64,000 bases of DNA from Akkermansiaceae bacterium UBA2381 (GCA_002344215.1 DDSV01000054.1:1-64000), one strand, 5' to 3'; positions 34,585 to 43,528 are shown, counted from the first letter of the stretch. The notes: generated by a model not told the origin, from the sequence alone. Numbers and translations are program-made.

Positions 34585-35942
34585 TGGATTCGGGCGCGGA
34601 TTCTGATGGGGTGAAGTCAACAGGGGCAGGCGCAGCGCTCGACCCGGTTGACTCCCTCCGGCGTCTCGACAAGGAGCACTTCTGGCATCCGTTCACGCAG
34701 ATGCAGGACTGGGCTGCTTCGGAAGACGATCCGCTCATCATCACCTCGGGCCAGGGGGCGATCCTGACCGACATCGAAGGGAAAGAGTATCTCGACGGAA
34801 ACAGCTCGATCTGGACCAATATTCACGGGCATCGTCATCCCACGATTGATGCCGCGATCCGCGACCAACTGGATCGTATCGCTCACTGTTCCGCGCTTGG
34901 ATTCTCCAATGAACCGGCCATTCTCCTGGCGGAAAAATTGACCGGACTCTTTCCGGAGAACACCTTGACACGCGTCTTTTTCTCCGACAACGGATCGACG
35001 GCAATCGAGTGTGCCTGCCGCATGGCCGTGCAGTATCGGGACCTCTGCGGGGAAAGTCACCGGAAGCGTTTCGTCGCCTTTGACGGGGCCTATCATGGCG
35101 ACACCGTGGGGGCGGCCTCGCTCGGAGGAATCGCCACCTTCAACGGTCCCTTTGCGACGATGGGATATCCGGTCTCCCGATTCGCCGAGGTCGAGGCGCT
35201 AGAGCAAATGAGCGGGGATGAAGCGGCGGAGGTCAACGCGGTCATCATCGAACCGCTCATTCAGGGCGCGGCCGGGATGAGGCTTTGGCCGGGAGGGATG
35301 CTCCGTCGTCTTCGCGAATGGTGTGACCGGCACGGAGCGTTCCTCATTCTCGACGAAGTGATGACAGGATTCGGACGGACCGGGCGAATGTTTGCCTGCG
35401 AGCACGAGGAGGTCATCCCCGATTTTCTCTGTCTAGCCAAGGGTCTCACCGGGGGATACATGCCGCTGGCCGCAACAATAACAAACGAGCGGGTGTTTGA
35501 GGCCTTTCTCGGACGCTATGAGGAGCTGAAGACTTTCTTCTACGGCCACAGCTACTGTGCCAACCCGCTCGGGTGTGCGGCGGCTCTGGGGAGCTTGCGA
35601 GTCTTCGAAGAAGAGAGCGTCCTCGCTTCTCTGCCGGATAAAGTTGCGGCATTCTCCCGGGCCGTAGGTGAGGCGCGTGAGCTTTCGCCTCATTTTGGCG
35701 AAGTGCGCCAGCTCGGATTGATTGCGGGACTGGATTTGATCGACAGGGAGACCGGGGGCACCCTGGACTGGAGACGGGAGACAGGAGCAAAGGTCTGTCG
35801 CCGCGCCCGGGCCTACGGATTGTTGACCCGCCCGATCCGGGACACCCTTACCCTGATGCCACCCCTTTGTGTCAGCGAAGCGCAGATCCACGATGCGGTG
35901 GCGGCTCTGGTGAGGGCTGCCGGGGACGTGCTCGGGAAATAG
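34584..35942 (+). CDS. bioA: Adenosylmethionine-8-amino-7-oxononanoate aminotransferase
   Basis: PLP enzyme of biotin synthesis that converts 8-amino-7-oxononanoate to 7,8-diaminononanoate with SAM as amino donor. The 452-residue protein has the BioA hallmark HFWHPFTQM (about residues 33-41), SDNGSTAIE, AYHGDTVGA, the PLP lysine K286 in CLAKGLTGGYMPLAAT, and GHSYCANPLGC. The ATG at 34584 overlaps the upstream stop codon (TGATG); the GTG at 34578 is a possible alternative. No other biotin gene is present in the window. A bidirectional terminator follows. Confidence 0.95.
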   Translation: MDSGADSDGVKSTGAGAALDPVDSLRRLDKEHFWHPFTQMQDWAASEDDPLIITSGQGAILTDIEGKEYLDGNSSIWTNIHGHRHPTIDAAIRDQLDRIAHCSALGFSNEPAILLAEKLTGLFPENTLTRVFFSDNGSTAIECACRMAVQYRDLCGESHRKRFVAFDGAYHGDTVGAASLGGIATFNGPFATMGYPVSRFAEVEALEQMSGDEAAEVNAVIIEPLIQGAAGMRLWPGGMLRRLREWCDRHGAFLILDEVMTGFGRTGRMFACEHEEVIPDFLCLAKGLTGGYMPLAATITNERVFEAFLGRYEELKTFFYGHSYCANPLGCAAALGSLRVFEEESVLASLPDKVAAFSRAVGEARELSPHFGEVRQLGLIAGLDLIDRETGGTLDWRRETGAKVCRRARAYGLLTRPIRDTLTLMPPLCVSEAQIHDAVAALVRAAGDVLGK

Positions 35943-35958
35943 GCAGAGGGCAAAAAAA

Positions 35959-35990
35959 AAAGCGGAACAGGGGTGAGCCTGTTCCGCTTT
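35959..35990. terminator. Bidirectional intrinsic terminator between bioA and the YlbF-like gene
   Basis: AAAGCGGAACAGG (35959-35971) pairs with CCTGTTCCGCTTT (35978-35990), a 13-bp perfect stem with a 6-nt loop. An A-run precedes it and TTTGG follows, so it can end transcription of both convergent genes. Confidence 0.9.
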
Positions 35991-36014
35991 GGAAAATTTC
36001 AACTGTGGCGTGGT

Positions 36015-36428
36015 TCAGTTGCAGCCGCAGCCGCCACTGTTGCAGCATCCGCCGCCTTCGAGATCTTCGGGTTCGGGAAGCCGACCGAGTTCGAGCGCTT
36101 TGCCGACCATGCGGGAGACCTGCTGGACGATGCCATTGAGGGTTTCCTCGGCCGCCATGAAGCTGGCGGTAACTGGGTTCCCTTTGAGCGCGGCGAGTTC
36201 GGCGTCGTAACCCTCGATGTCGGCGTCGGTGAGTTCACCGGCATGCTGCTTTTGGTGCAAGGTCTCGCCGAGCTTGTTAAAATTGCGATAGGATGCCTGG
36301 GCCTCCTTGTCTTTGAAGAACGTGTCGATTTTGGCCACGTTTTCCAGATACTCTCCCGACTGGAGAATGAGGGAACAGAGTTCGCGCGTCTTGTCGAGGA
36401 TGGCTGAGTTGGGGGAAAGAATTTCCAT
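36015..36428 (-). CDS. YlbF/YmcA family protein with Cys-rich tail
   Basis: A 137-residue protein of the YlbF/YmcA (RicA/RicF) type: a helical body with ASYRNFNKLGETLHQKQ, SFMAAEETLNGIVQQVSRMVGKAL and YDAELAALKGN. It ends in a short Gly/Cys-rich tail, GGGCCNSGGCGCN. In Bacillus the related proteins work in a complex that carries Fe-S clusters and affects RNA processing; whether this protein does the same is inference, but the Cys tail suggests metal binding. The start at 36428 (MEILSPNSAIL) avoids the upstream leader. Confidence 0.8.
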   Translation of the reverse strand: MEILSPNSAILDKTRELCSLILQSGEYLENVAKIDTFFKDKEAQASYRNFNKLGETLHQKQHAGELTDADIEGYDAELAALKGNPVTASFMAAEETLNGIVQQVSRMVGKALELGRLPEPEDLEGGGCCNSGGCGCN

Positions 36429-36559
36429 GTGGAATAAATACGCCGGATTTTCGGGTCCCACAACCCGCGATTCGAGGGGAAGGAACGGGGATTTTCCAGC
36501 GGAGGAGTTGACCTCCTCCCGATTCCCCGTCAGCGTAGACGGAAGTAATTCGTATTTTT

Positions 36560-38254
36560 ATGGCACCCCCACCCTGGGCGGAAACGATCCGTCGTCTCTA
36601 TCTCTCCAATGCCACCAATCAGTTTGTCGTGCACGGCAATGTGCAGGACCGGCTTCTCATCGGTGAGCCCGGGGACGACTCGGCGGTGATGGGGAATCTG
36701 ATCGAGTATTTCACGAAAGTGCAGTTGCAGCGCTTCGACCTGGTTCTCAGCTACGAACTCGGAGCAGGTCTCCGCGTCGAGTCGGGTGAGGCGTTTTTCA
36801 AACAGCTGCGCTTCCCCGATGATCTTCCCAGGGACCCGGCCCAGGCGATCGGCTATCTGGACAAGTTCCTTCGCTATTGCGTCAACCTCCGCCGCCTCGC
36901 TCCCGGCTCTCCCGAGGCGGCTCCCATGGCGGGCCGAAACCATCATATCGCGGTCATCATCAAGTCGGCCGAACTCATTTTTCCCGTCTCAAATCAATCG
37001 CGCGATTATCAGCTGAACTCGATGGCCTCGGTGGTCCGCGCCTGGTCGCAGGAAAGCTTTTTCCTCGAGCAGAATCTTGCGGTCTTCCTTTTCGCAGAGC
37101 ATCTCAATGACCTCAATCACCTCCTCACCCGGAATCAGCGGGCGGCTCAGGTGGAGATTCCCATGCCGGGAGAGGAGGCGCTGACGGGGGCCTTTCGCTT
37201 TTTTGAACGAACCTATCCCGGGGCACTTTCCAATTTCTCCGGCCGACCCGAATTCCCCGCCACCCGTCTCGCGGGAGCCACCCTCAGTTCAATTGAAGGT
37301 CTCCTGAAGCAACGGGAGTACGGGAAGGCCGCCCTGCAGGAAAGCGACCTCTCTGACTTGAAAAAGTCGCTGGTTGAAAAGGATGCGCAGGATCTCATCG
37401 AATTCCTCGAGCCGACACGCACGCTCGATGACATCTACGGTCACGAGGAAGTCAAAACCTGGATGCGTCAGGATATCGTGCTCTGGCGACAGGGAGACCT
37501 CGGGGCGATGCCGATGGGGTATCTTCTGTGCGGCCCGGTCGGAACGGGAAAGACCTACCTCGTCGAGTGCCTGGCGGGGGAGGCGGGGGTTCCCGTGGTG
37601 AAGATGAAAAATTTCCGCGACCGCTGGGTCGGGAGCACGGAGGGAAATCTGGAGAAAATCTTCGGTCTTCTCCACGCCCTCGGGCGTTGCATCGTCTTTA
37701 TCGACGAGGCGGATCAGGCGCTCGGGAGCCGCGACTCGGGTTCTGGCGATTCCGGTATTTCGGGGCGGGTCTATTCGATGATGGCCAAGGAGATGAGCAA
37801 TACCGAAAACCGCGGGCGCATCGTCTGGATCCTCGCCTCAAGTCGTCCGGATCTGATCGAAGTCGATCTGAAACGTCCCGGCCGGGTCGACGTGAAGATC
37901 CCGCTCTTTCCCGCCCACGAGTCGACTGAAGGTTACCGCCTCATCCGGGCTCTTGGGAAAAAATATCAGATCGATCTCCCGAAGGATTGTCCGCCTGAGC
38001 TTCTTCCCTTGATACCCGGAATGATCACCCCCGGCGCCGCCGAATCGATCGCGGTGAAAGTCTACCGCCAGGTCCGCACCGCCGCCGTCACTCCAATCGA
38101 GGGGCTGCGCGCCTGCCTTGACGGATATCAGGATCCGGTCCCGAAGGAGATTATGGATTTTCAGATCAGTCTCGCGGTGAATGAGGCGAGCGACCTGAGT
38201 TTTGTTCCGGAGGAATTCCGGTCCTATCGCAGTGGGGTAAAGGCGGAAAAGTGA
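36560..38254 (+). CDS. AAA+ ATPase
   Basis: A 564-residue cytoplasmic protein. Residues 1-270 form an uncharacterised N-terminal domain (FVVHGNVQDRLLIG). An AAA+ module follows with Walker A GPVGTGKT (residues 325-332), Walker B IVFIDEAD (about 378-385), a sensor 1-like WILASSRPDL and a RPGRVD arginine-finger motif. The second region is typical of CDC48/FtsH-like unfoldases, but no protease or membrane anchor is present. It is divergent from the YlbF-like gene. The downstream hairpin overlaps its stop codon. Confidence 0.88.
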   Translation: MAPPPWAETIRRLYLSNATNQFVVHGNVQDRLLIGEPGDDSAVMGNLIEYFTKVQLQRFDLVLSYELGAGLRVESGEAFFKQLRFPDDLPRDPAQAIGYLDKFLRYCVNLRRLAPGSPEAAPMAGRNHHIAVIIKSAELIFPVSNQSRDYQLNSMASVVRAWSQESFFLEQNLAVFLFAEHLNDLNHLLTRNQRAAQVEIPMPGEEALTGAFRFFERTYPGALSNFSGRPEFPATRLAGATLSSIEGLLKQREYGKAALQESDLSDLKKSLVEKDAQDLIEFLEPTRTLDDIYGHEEVKTWMRQDIVLWRQGDLGAMPMGYLLCGPVGTGKTYLVECLAGEAGVPVVKMKNFRDRWVGSTEGNLEKIFGLLHALGRCIVFIDEADQALGSRDSGSGDSGISGRVYSMMAKEMSNTENRGRIVWILASSRPDLIEVDLKRPGRVDVKIPLFPAHESTEGYRLIRALGKKYQIDLPKDCPPELLPLIPGMITPGAAESIAVKVYRQVRTAAVTPIEGLRACLDGYQDPVPKEIMDFQISLAVNEASDLSFVPEEFRSYRSGVKAEK

Positions 38255-38279
38255 AACCCCTTCCGGATTTCGGGGTTTC
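38253..38279 (+). terminator. Hairpin at the end of the AAA+ gene
   Basis: GAAACCCC (38253-38260) pairs with GGGGTTTC (38272-38279). There is no long T-run after it, so it is a weak terminator or an mRNA-stabilising structure between two co-directional genes. It overlaps the last base pairs of the stop codon. Confidence 0.5.
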
Positions 38280-38288
38280 CCTATATGC

Positions 38289-38939
38289 ATGAAGTTCGTC
38301 GCCCCCTTGCTCATTCTCGGAATCACGACCTTCGTGACGGCGCAGGAGGCGGGTGAGTCGTTTCTTCCGACCGTCATGGCGGAAGCGGATTTCACGGCCT
38401 TGAAAGGTCAGTCGCCTTTTCTCCGATCCGTCAATCTGAGCGACTCTCTCATTCTCACCGGCATTGCAATGGTGAACAACGAGCAGGTCGCCACCCTGAT
38501 GAACAAGGAGACCAAAGAGACCTTTGTTGTCTCCAGTCAGCTCAATTCCCAGGGATGGAAGATGGTCGATTTGAAGTCGGATGAGGATCTCGAAAAGGTG
38601 GCGGCCAAAGTCGCGATCGAGGGCGGTGAGGTCGTTACGGTGCGCTATGCGGAATGGCAGTTGAAGCCGGGGGAATCGAAGCCGGGGGCCGGTCCCTCGA
38701 CCGAATCGGTTCCGGGTGCCGGTGGTGGAGAACGGAGACGTGGATTCGGCCCTCCCGGTGGTCACGGAGGTCCTTCCCCGGAGTTTCGTGAGAAGATGTC
38801 GCAACTCAGTGAGGAACAGCGGGAAAAGTTGTTCAATAAGATGAGGGAAATGCGCGAAAAAAACCCCGACATGTCCCGGGAGGACATGGGCAAGGAGATG
38901 TCCGGGATGATGGACAAGATGCTGAAAAAACAAAAATGA
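38289..38939 (+). CDS. Exported protein with Gly/Pro-rich linker and charged helical tail
   Basis: A 216-residue protein with a signal peptide (residues 1-18, MKFVAPLLILGITTFVTA), a small domain of about 110 residues with no recognised family, a Gly/Pro-rich linker near residues 140-165 (PGAGGGERRRGFGPPGGHGG), and a Lys/Glu/Met-rich C-terminal helix (EMREKNPDMSREDMGKEM). The pattern suggests an exported structural or binding protein; the function is unknown. A terminator hairpin overlaps its end. Confidence 0.75.
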   Translation: MKFVAPLLILGITTFVTAQEAGESFLPTVMAEADFTALKGQSPFLRSVNLSDSLILTGIAMVNNEQVATLMNKETKETFVVSSQLNSQGWKMVDLKSDEDLEKVAAKVAIEGGEVVTVRYAEWQLKPGESKPGAGPSTESVPGAGGGERRRGFGPPGGHGGPSPEFREKMSQLSEEQREKLFNKMREMREKNPDMSREDMGKEMSGMMDKMLKKQK

Positions 38940-38963
38940 GCGGGCCGCAAGGCACGCTCATTT
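38934..38963. terminator. Bidirectional hairpin between convergent genes
   Basis: AAATGAGCG (38934-38942) pairs with CGCTCATTT (38955-38963). An A-rich stretch precedes it on the plus strand (hence a U-run for minus-strand transcripts) and TTT follows. It lies between the convergent genes ending at 38939 and 38995 and overlaps the stop codon of the first. Confidence 0.65.
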
Positions 38964-38994
38964 CCGGGTTTAACTGGTTGGCGGAAGGCCTGGC

Positions 38995-39957
38995 TTATTT
39001 TTTCTTCGCGACCTTCTTCTTTTTCTTCTCCGAGCCCTTGCGTCCCGGGAAGGTCAATTCGGCGATGCCGGACTTGTCGAGGCCCCCGACGCCGAGCTCG
39101 ACCATGCGGTCATACTGGGCTTTCGTCGCGTCGTTGAGCGGCAGATTCAGTTTCTGAGCCTTGGCCAATCCTGCGGCGATGCCGGAGTCCTTCGCGGCGT
39201 GTTCGGCGGAGAACCAGCAGTCGTGTTCCCGGGCGATCATATCGGCACCATCGGTTTCGAGAACGCGTGAATTCGCACCGGTCTGGGAAAAGACTTCGCA
39301 GATCATCGCGAGATCGTGACCCAGCGATTTCGCGAGACCGAGTCCCTCGGCAAGACCTGCCGTGTTGATGTTCATCACCATGTTGACGAGAGCTTTGACC
39401 TCGGCCGCCTTGCCGATCTTGCCGATGTGGCGAAGGTTGAGGCTGATGTCTTCGAGAAGCTTTTTGTTCTTTTTGAAGACCGCGTCGTCGGCCCCGATCA
39501 TGAGGTAAAGTTTGCCGGTGCGGGCGTGGCTGATGCTGCTTGCCATACAGGCTTCGATGCAGGTGGCCTTTTTCTTCTCCGCGGCCTTGGAAACCTCTTT
39601 CTGAATTCCGGGGCTCAGGGTGGCGCAGTTGATGAAGGTGCGGCCTTCCGCTCCTTTGAGGAGGCTGTCTCCCTTGCCGAGGAAGATGCTCTTCATCGCA
39701 GCATCGTTCGTCACCACGGTGAAAATGATGTCAGCGTTCGCGGTGACGTCGGAGAGTTTCTTAAAGGCAGTGGCTCCGATCTCCTTGGCAAGGTCGGCGG
39801 CAACAGCTTCGTTTACATCGAAGACTGCCGTGACATTGTATTTGAGATCGTTGAGGTGGCGGGCCATGTTGGCTCCCATGCGACCGACGCCGACGAATCC
39901 GATTCGGGCGGTGGAGGGGCGTTTGACTGCTTTTTTCTGTGCGGGTTTTTTTGTCAT
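38995..39957 (-). CDS. NAD(P)-dependent beta-hydroxyacid dehydrogenase family protein
   Basis: A 320-residue Rossmann-fold oxidoreductase related to 3-hydroxyisobutyrate dehydrogenase. The nucleotide-binding GFVGVGRMGANMARHL is at residues 20-35, and a catalytic-lysine segment appears as AAEVKALVNMVMN. The usual substrate-binding DAPVSGG is replaced by EACMASSISHARTG, so the substrate is not predictable. The N-terminus (KKPAQKKAVKRP) and C-terminus (EKKKKKVAKKK) are unusually Lys-rich. The ATG at 39957 is supported by AGGAAG at a good distance; the longer frame to 40017 is not. Confidence 0.88.
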   Translation of the reverse strand: MTKKPAQKKAVKRPSTARIGFVGVGRMGANMARHLNDLKYNVTAVFDVNEAVAADLAKEIGATAFKKLSDVTANADIIFTVVTNDAAMKSIFLGKGDSLLKGAEGRTFINCATLSPGIQKEVSKAAEKKKATCIEACMASSISHARTGKLYLMIGADDAVFKKNKKLLEDISLNLRHIGKIGKAAEVKALVNMVMNINTAGLAEGLGLAKSLGHDLAMICEVFSQTGANSRVLETDGADMIAREHDCWFSAEHAAKDSGIAAGLAKAQKLNLPLNDATKAQYDRMVELGVGGLDKSGIAELTFPGRKGSEKKKKKVAKKK

Positions 39958-40024
39958 GATCACTTCCTGTTGTTTTTGGAGAGTCTCAAACCTGTAACTG
40001 TTTTTATTGTCCGCCAAGTGAATT

Positions 40025-40408
40025 ATGAGGATGTCATCGGGCCGCTATCGCGGATTTCAGAGCTTTGTTGATGCCGGTCGGGGGATTCGGACCGTCTTCC
40101 GGACGGAGTGGAACTTCCGCATCCATTTCGGAATCTTTGCTTTGATCATTGCCGCGGGATTCGGCTTTGGAATCAGCTTCGGGGAGTGGTTGGCGATCGT
40201 GCTGAGCGCCGGGCTGGTCCTGATGGCCGAGGTCTTCAACACCGCCCTCGAATACCTTGCCGATGCGGTCCATCCCGAGTCAGACCGGGGGGTGGGAATG
40301 GCAAAAGACGCAGCGGCGGGCGGTGTCCTCATTGCCGCGGTTGCGGCGGCGCTGGTCGGGGCTATCGTCTTCCTTCCGAGATTATGGATGTGGTTGACCA
40401 GTTTGTGA
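40025..40408 (+). CDS. dgkA: Diacylglycerol/undecaprenol kinase
   Basis: A 127-residue integral membrane kinase of the DgkA family, phosphorylating diacylglycerol or undecaprenol for envelope lipid recycling. The family pattern is clear: an amphipathic N-terminal FQSFVDAGRGIRTVFRTEWNFRIH, AEVFNTALEYLADAV with conserved Glu and Asn, and the AKDAAAGGVLI motif, with three membrane helices. The downstream oxidase gene begins inside its last 25 nt. The exact first codon (ATG 40025 or 40031) is uncertain but matters little. Confidence 0.93.
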   Translation: MRMSSGRYRGFQSFVDAGRGIRTVFRTEWNFRIHFGIFALIIAAGFGFGISFGEWLAIVLSAGLVLMAEVFNTALEYLADAVHPESDRGVGMAKDAAAGGVLIAAVAAALVGAIVFLPRLWMWLTSL

Positions 40409-41796
40409 GTGTGGCGTGCGAACCGGAATGGCTGCCGGGACTCCTTGCCGTCTTGGGTGAAGGGAGCGTATCGACCGCAGCCGGGGTCCGGAAGGAGTTC
40501 GGGACGGATCGCTGGCATGCCTCGGCGATGCCCGACGTGGTCGTTCAGGCAGGATCACGTGACGATGTCGTCGCGACCCTGCGTTATGCCAATGAAAACG
40601 GAATTCCCGTCACGACCCGCGGAGCCGGGGTCGGGTATGTCGGAGGCTGTGTTCCGGTCAAAGGCGGGATTCTCCTCTCGGTCATGAGGATGAATCGCAT
40701 CCTCGAAATCAGTCCTGCCGACGGAATTGCCGTGGTGGAGCCCGGGGTCATTCTCAACGACCTTCAGGAGGCGGTGCGTGAACTCGGCTGGTATTACCCG
40801 CCCGATCCGGCAAGTCTCAAGGAGTGCTCGGTCGGAGGCACCATTGCGACCAATGCCGGTGGCCCGCGTTGTGTGAAGTACGGAGTGACGAGGCATTATA
40901 TTCTCGGGCTCGAAGTCGTCCTGCCCGACGGTCAGGTCCTCGAAACGGGAGGCCGTTGTCACAAGAATAAAACGGGACTCGATCTGATCGGAATGTTTGT
41001 CGGATCCGAAGGTCTCCTTGGCGTGGTGACAAAGGCGACGTTGCGTCTCATTCCCCATCCTGAGGCGAGAGCGATGCTTACGGCGACCTTTTCGGACTTC
41101 GAAACGGCTGCCGGGGCGGTGCAGGCTATTCTGAACCAGGGGTGGCAGCCCTCGGGTCTCGAGATCACGGACGGGTTTACCCTGAAGGCAGCGCGTGATT
41201 ACCTCGGGCCGGAAATGCTCCCTGACGGTGATGCGCACCTCATCGTCGAGCTCGACGGACGCCGCGACACCATTCTCCATGACCTCTCAAAGCTCCGCGA
41301 ACTCGTCGATTCGCTCGGTGCCCTTTCGGTCGTGGAAGCCCGGGACAAGGCCGCCTGCGAAGCGATCTGGCAACTGCGGCGCGAATTTTCCTACTCGCTC
41401 CGGGCGACGGGACTGATCAAGTTGAACGAGGACATCGTCGTGCCGCGTTCGAAGCTGGTCGAGCTGGTTCGATTCGCCCGCCAGTTGGAGAAGGACACCG
41501 GCATTCCCGTGGCCTGCTTTGGACATGCCGGTGACGGAAACATCCACACCAACCTGATGGTGAAGGATTACGAAACCGATCCGATCGCACGGGAAAAAGC
41601 TGATGCCGCGCTCGATGTGCTCTTTACCTGGATCATTGCCAACGACGGTCAGATCACCGGCGAGCATGGCGTCGGTCTCGCCAAGAAGCGCTGGTTCAAA
41701 GACGCCGTCGGTCCGGTCTCGGCTGAGGTGCACCGGCGACTCAAGTCCGCACTCGACCCTAACGGAATTCTCAATCCCGGAAAATTCATCGAATAA
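40384..41796 (+). CDS. FAD-linked oxidase, GlcD-like
   Basis: A 470-residue cytoplasmic flavoprotein related to the glycolate oxidase subunit GlcD and D-lactate dehydrogenases. The FAD-binding portion has TTRGAGVGYVGGCVPVKGGI and SVGGTIATNAGGPRCVKYG, and the C-terminal part has FGHAGDGNIHTNLM and ITGEHGVGLAKKRW. The C-terminal Fe-S partner (GlcF) is not adjacent. The start at 40384 overlaps the end of dgkA by 25 nt in another frame; a later GTG at 40393 is an alternative. The gene is followed by the YceH-like gene after 1 nt, so the three are likely one transcript. Confidence 0.9.
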   Translation: MDVVDQFVSVACEPEWLPGLLAVLGEGSVSTAAGVRKEFGTDRWHASAMPDVVVQAGSRDDVVATLRYANENGIPVTTRGAGVGYVGGCVPVKGGILLSVMRMNRILEISPADGIAVVEPGVILNDLQEAVRELGWYYPPDPASLKECSVGGTIATNAGGPRCVKYGVTRHYILGLEVVLPDGQVLETGGRCHKNKTGLDLIGMFVGSEGLLGVVTKATLRLIPHPEARAMLTATFSDFETAAGAVQAILNQGWQPSGLEITDGFTLKAARDYLGPEMLPDGDAHLIVELDGRRDTILHDLSKLRELVDSLGALSVVEARDKAACEAIWQLRREFSYSLRATGLIKLNEDIVVPRSKLVELVRFARQLEKDTGIPVACFGHAGDGNIHTNLMVKDYETDPIAREKADAALDVLFTWIIANDGQITGEHGVGLAKKRWFKDAVGPVSAEVHRRLKSALDPNGILNPGKFIE

Positions 41797-41797
41797 C

Positions 41798-42517
41798 ATG
41801 TCAGACGAAAATCCCCATCCTGAATCGGAAGCCAAGTCTTCCGGCGGAAAACCAGCGCCTCTTCTTACTTTCGAAGAATCCCGTGTCCTCGGGTGTCTTC
41901 TCGAAAAGGAGGCGACGACACCGGATCAGTATCCGCTCACCTTCAACAGCCTCTATTCCGCCTGCAACCAGTCCAGCAATCGGGAGCCCGTGACCGATTT
42001 TGGAACCGACACGGTCGAGGAGGCCATGGAGGGGCTTCGCTACAAGAAGCTTTCCATTTTGGTGCATCAGGCGAGTGCCCGCGTCCCGAAGTGTAAACAC
42101 ACCCTGGAGAATAAATATCCCTATCTGACCAAGGGTCAGCAGGCGCTGCTCTGTGTCCTGCTCCTTCGCGGCCAGCAGACCGTAGGGGAACTGCGTCAGC
42201 GCACCGAGCGGATGCATGCCTTCGCCGATATCGAGCGGGTTCAAACCGTGCTCGATGAAATGGCGTCCTATTCTCCCGAGCCTCTCGTGAAACTCATCCC
42301 GGCCGGTGGAGGTCGTCGCGCCGCGACCTATGTCCATCTTCTGTGCGGAGATGTCGCACCCATGCCGGTGACCTCCGGGTCTTCGCGGGGTGAGTCCACC
42401 GAAGTTCCGGCCTCAAGCTGGCGCGCGGAAATGGAGGAGGAAATCTCCTCTCTCAAAGCGGACGTCCTTGCTCTGAAATCGGAGATCGAAGCGCTCAAAT
42501 CCAATCTGGGAATATGA
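41798..42517 (+). CDS. YceH/DUF480 family protein
   Basis: A 239-residue protein with the DUF480 hallmark LLTFEESRVLGCLLEKEATTPDQYPLT near the N-terminus and two winged-helix-like segments (ALLCVLLLRGQQTVGELRQRT is characteristic). The end has a short predicted coiled coil (EEEISSLKADVLALKSEIEALK). The family is widely conserved with unknown function. The start lies 1 nt after the preceding stop codon, indicating coupled expression with the oxidase gene. Confidence 0.9.
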   Translation: MSDENPHPESEAKSSGGKPAPLLTFEESRVLGCLLEKEATTPDQYPLTFNSLYSACNQSSNREPVTDFGTDTVEEAMEGLRYKKLSILVHQASARVPKCKHTLENKYPYLTKGQQALLCVLLLRGQQTVGELRQRTERMHAFADIERVQTVLDEMASYSPEPLVKLIPAGGGRRAATYVHLLCGDVAPMPVTSGSSRGESTEVPASSWRAEMEEEISSLKADVLALKSEIEALKSNLGI

Positions 42518-42592
42518 GTCTCCCGGGTTTCCGGAATAGCTGAATTCGTCAACCCGATTGACCGCAACGGCATTTCCTGCCACTCTCGGACC

Positions 42593-43528
42593 ATGAATCG
42601 ACGGACCTTTCTTCGCTCTTCAGTGGCTCTGGCGGCAGTCGTGCCTTCGCACCCCTTTGCCGCTGCCACCGAACGCAAATTCACCCTCGCATTGACCCCC
42701 GGGAGCATGGGTGTGACGGTAAAGAGTCAGCGGGAACTCAATGACCTTGCCTTCCGGCACGGGTTTGAATCGGTCGAGCCGCGCGGAGAGGAGTTTGCGT
42801 CGATGTCTCCGGATCAGCTCAAGGAGATCCTCGCGGACCGTGTCGAAAAGAAGCTGGCCTGGGCGGCGACGGGATTGCCGGTGGATTTCAGGAAGGATGA
42901 GGCTCTTTTCCGCGAGGGGCTGGCCGGTCTGCCCCGCATCGCCGCGGCCTTGCAAAAGGCGGGAGCGACGCGAGTCGGCACCTGGCTCTCACCGGGCCAC
43001 GCGGAGCTGACCTACCGCGAGAATTTTCAACAACACGCCAACCGCCTTCGTGAAATCGCGAAGGTGCTCGGTGATCACGGTTTGCGTTTCGGTCTTGAAT
43101 ATGTCGGGACGCAATTGCTTCTCGTGGAGAAACGGTATCCCTTCCTGCACACTCTGGCCGAAACCCGAGAACTCATCGGGGAAATCGGGGCGGACAATGT
43201 CGGTCTGGTTCTGGACTCATGGCACTGGTGGACGGCGGGCGATACGGTTGAAGACCTTCTCTCTCTCGAAAACAAGGACGTCGTCAGCGTCGATCTGAAC
43301 GATGCACCGGCCGGACTCGAGAAACGGGACCAACTCGACAATTCCCGCGAACTCCCCGCCGCGACCGGCGTGATCAATGTCGCGCCCTTTGTGGATGCTC
43401 TCAGGCAGATCGGCTACGACGGCCCCGTCCGTCCCGAGCCCTTTAACAAAACGCTCAACGAACTCGACAATGAAGCGGCTTGCGCTGCGACCATCTCGGC
43501 GATGAGGCGGGCAGTTGAGGCGGCTTGA
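42593..43528 (+). CDS. Sugar phosphate isomerase/epimerase-like TIM-barrel protein, Tat-type signal
   Basis: A 311-residue protein with a twin-arginine-like start (MNRRTFLRSSVALAA) and a xylose-isomerase-like TIM barrel. Catalytic-pocket candidates include FGLEYVGTQ (Glu), VGLVLDSWHWW (Asp and His), VVSVDLNDAP and RPEPFNK (Glu). Such Tat-exported sugar epimerase-like proteins are common in Verrucomicrobia and Planctomycetes. Its neighbour downstream is the sialidase/SGNH gene, so a carbohydrate substrate is likely, but none can be named. Confidence 0.85.
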   Translation: MNRRTFLRSSVALAAVVPSHPFAAATERKFTLALTPGSMGVTVKSQRELNDLAFRHGFESVEPRGEEFASMSPDQLKEILADRVEKKLAWAATGLPVDFRKDEALFREGLAGLPRIAAALQKAGATRVGTWLSPGHAELTYRENFQQHANRLREIAKVLGDHGLRFGLEYVGTQLLLVEKRYPFLHTLAETRELIGEIGADNVGLVLDSWHWWTAGDTVEDLLSLENKDVVSVDLNDAPAGLEKRDQLDNSRELPAATGVINVAPFVDALRQIGYDGPVRPEPFNKTLNELDNEAACAATISAMRRAVEAA

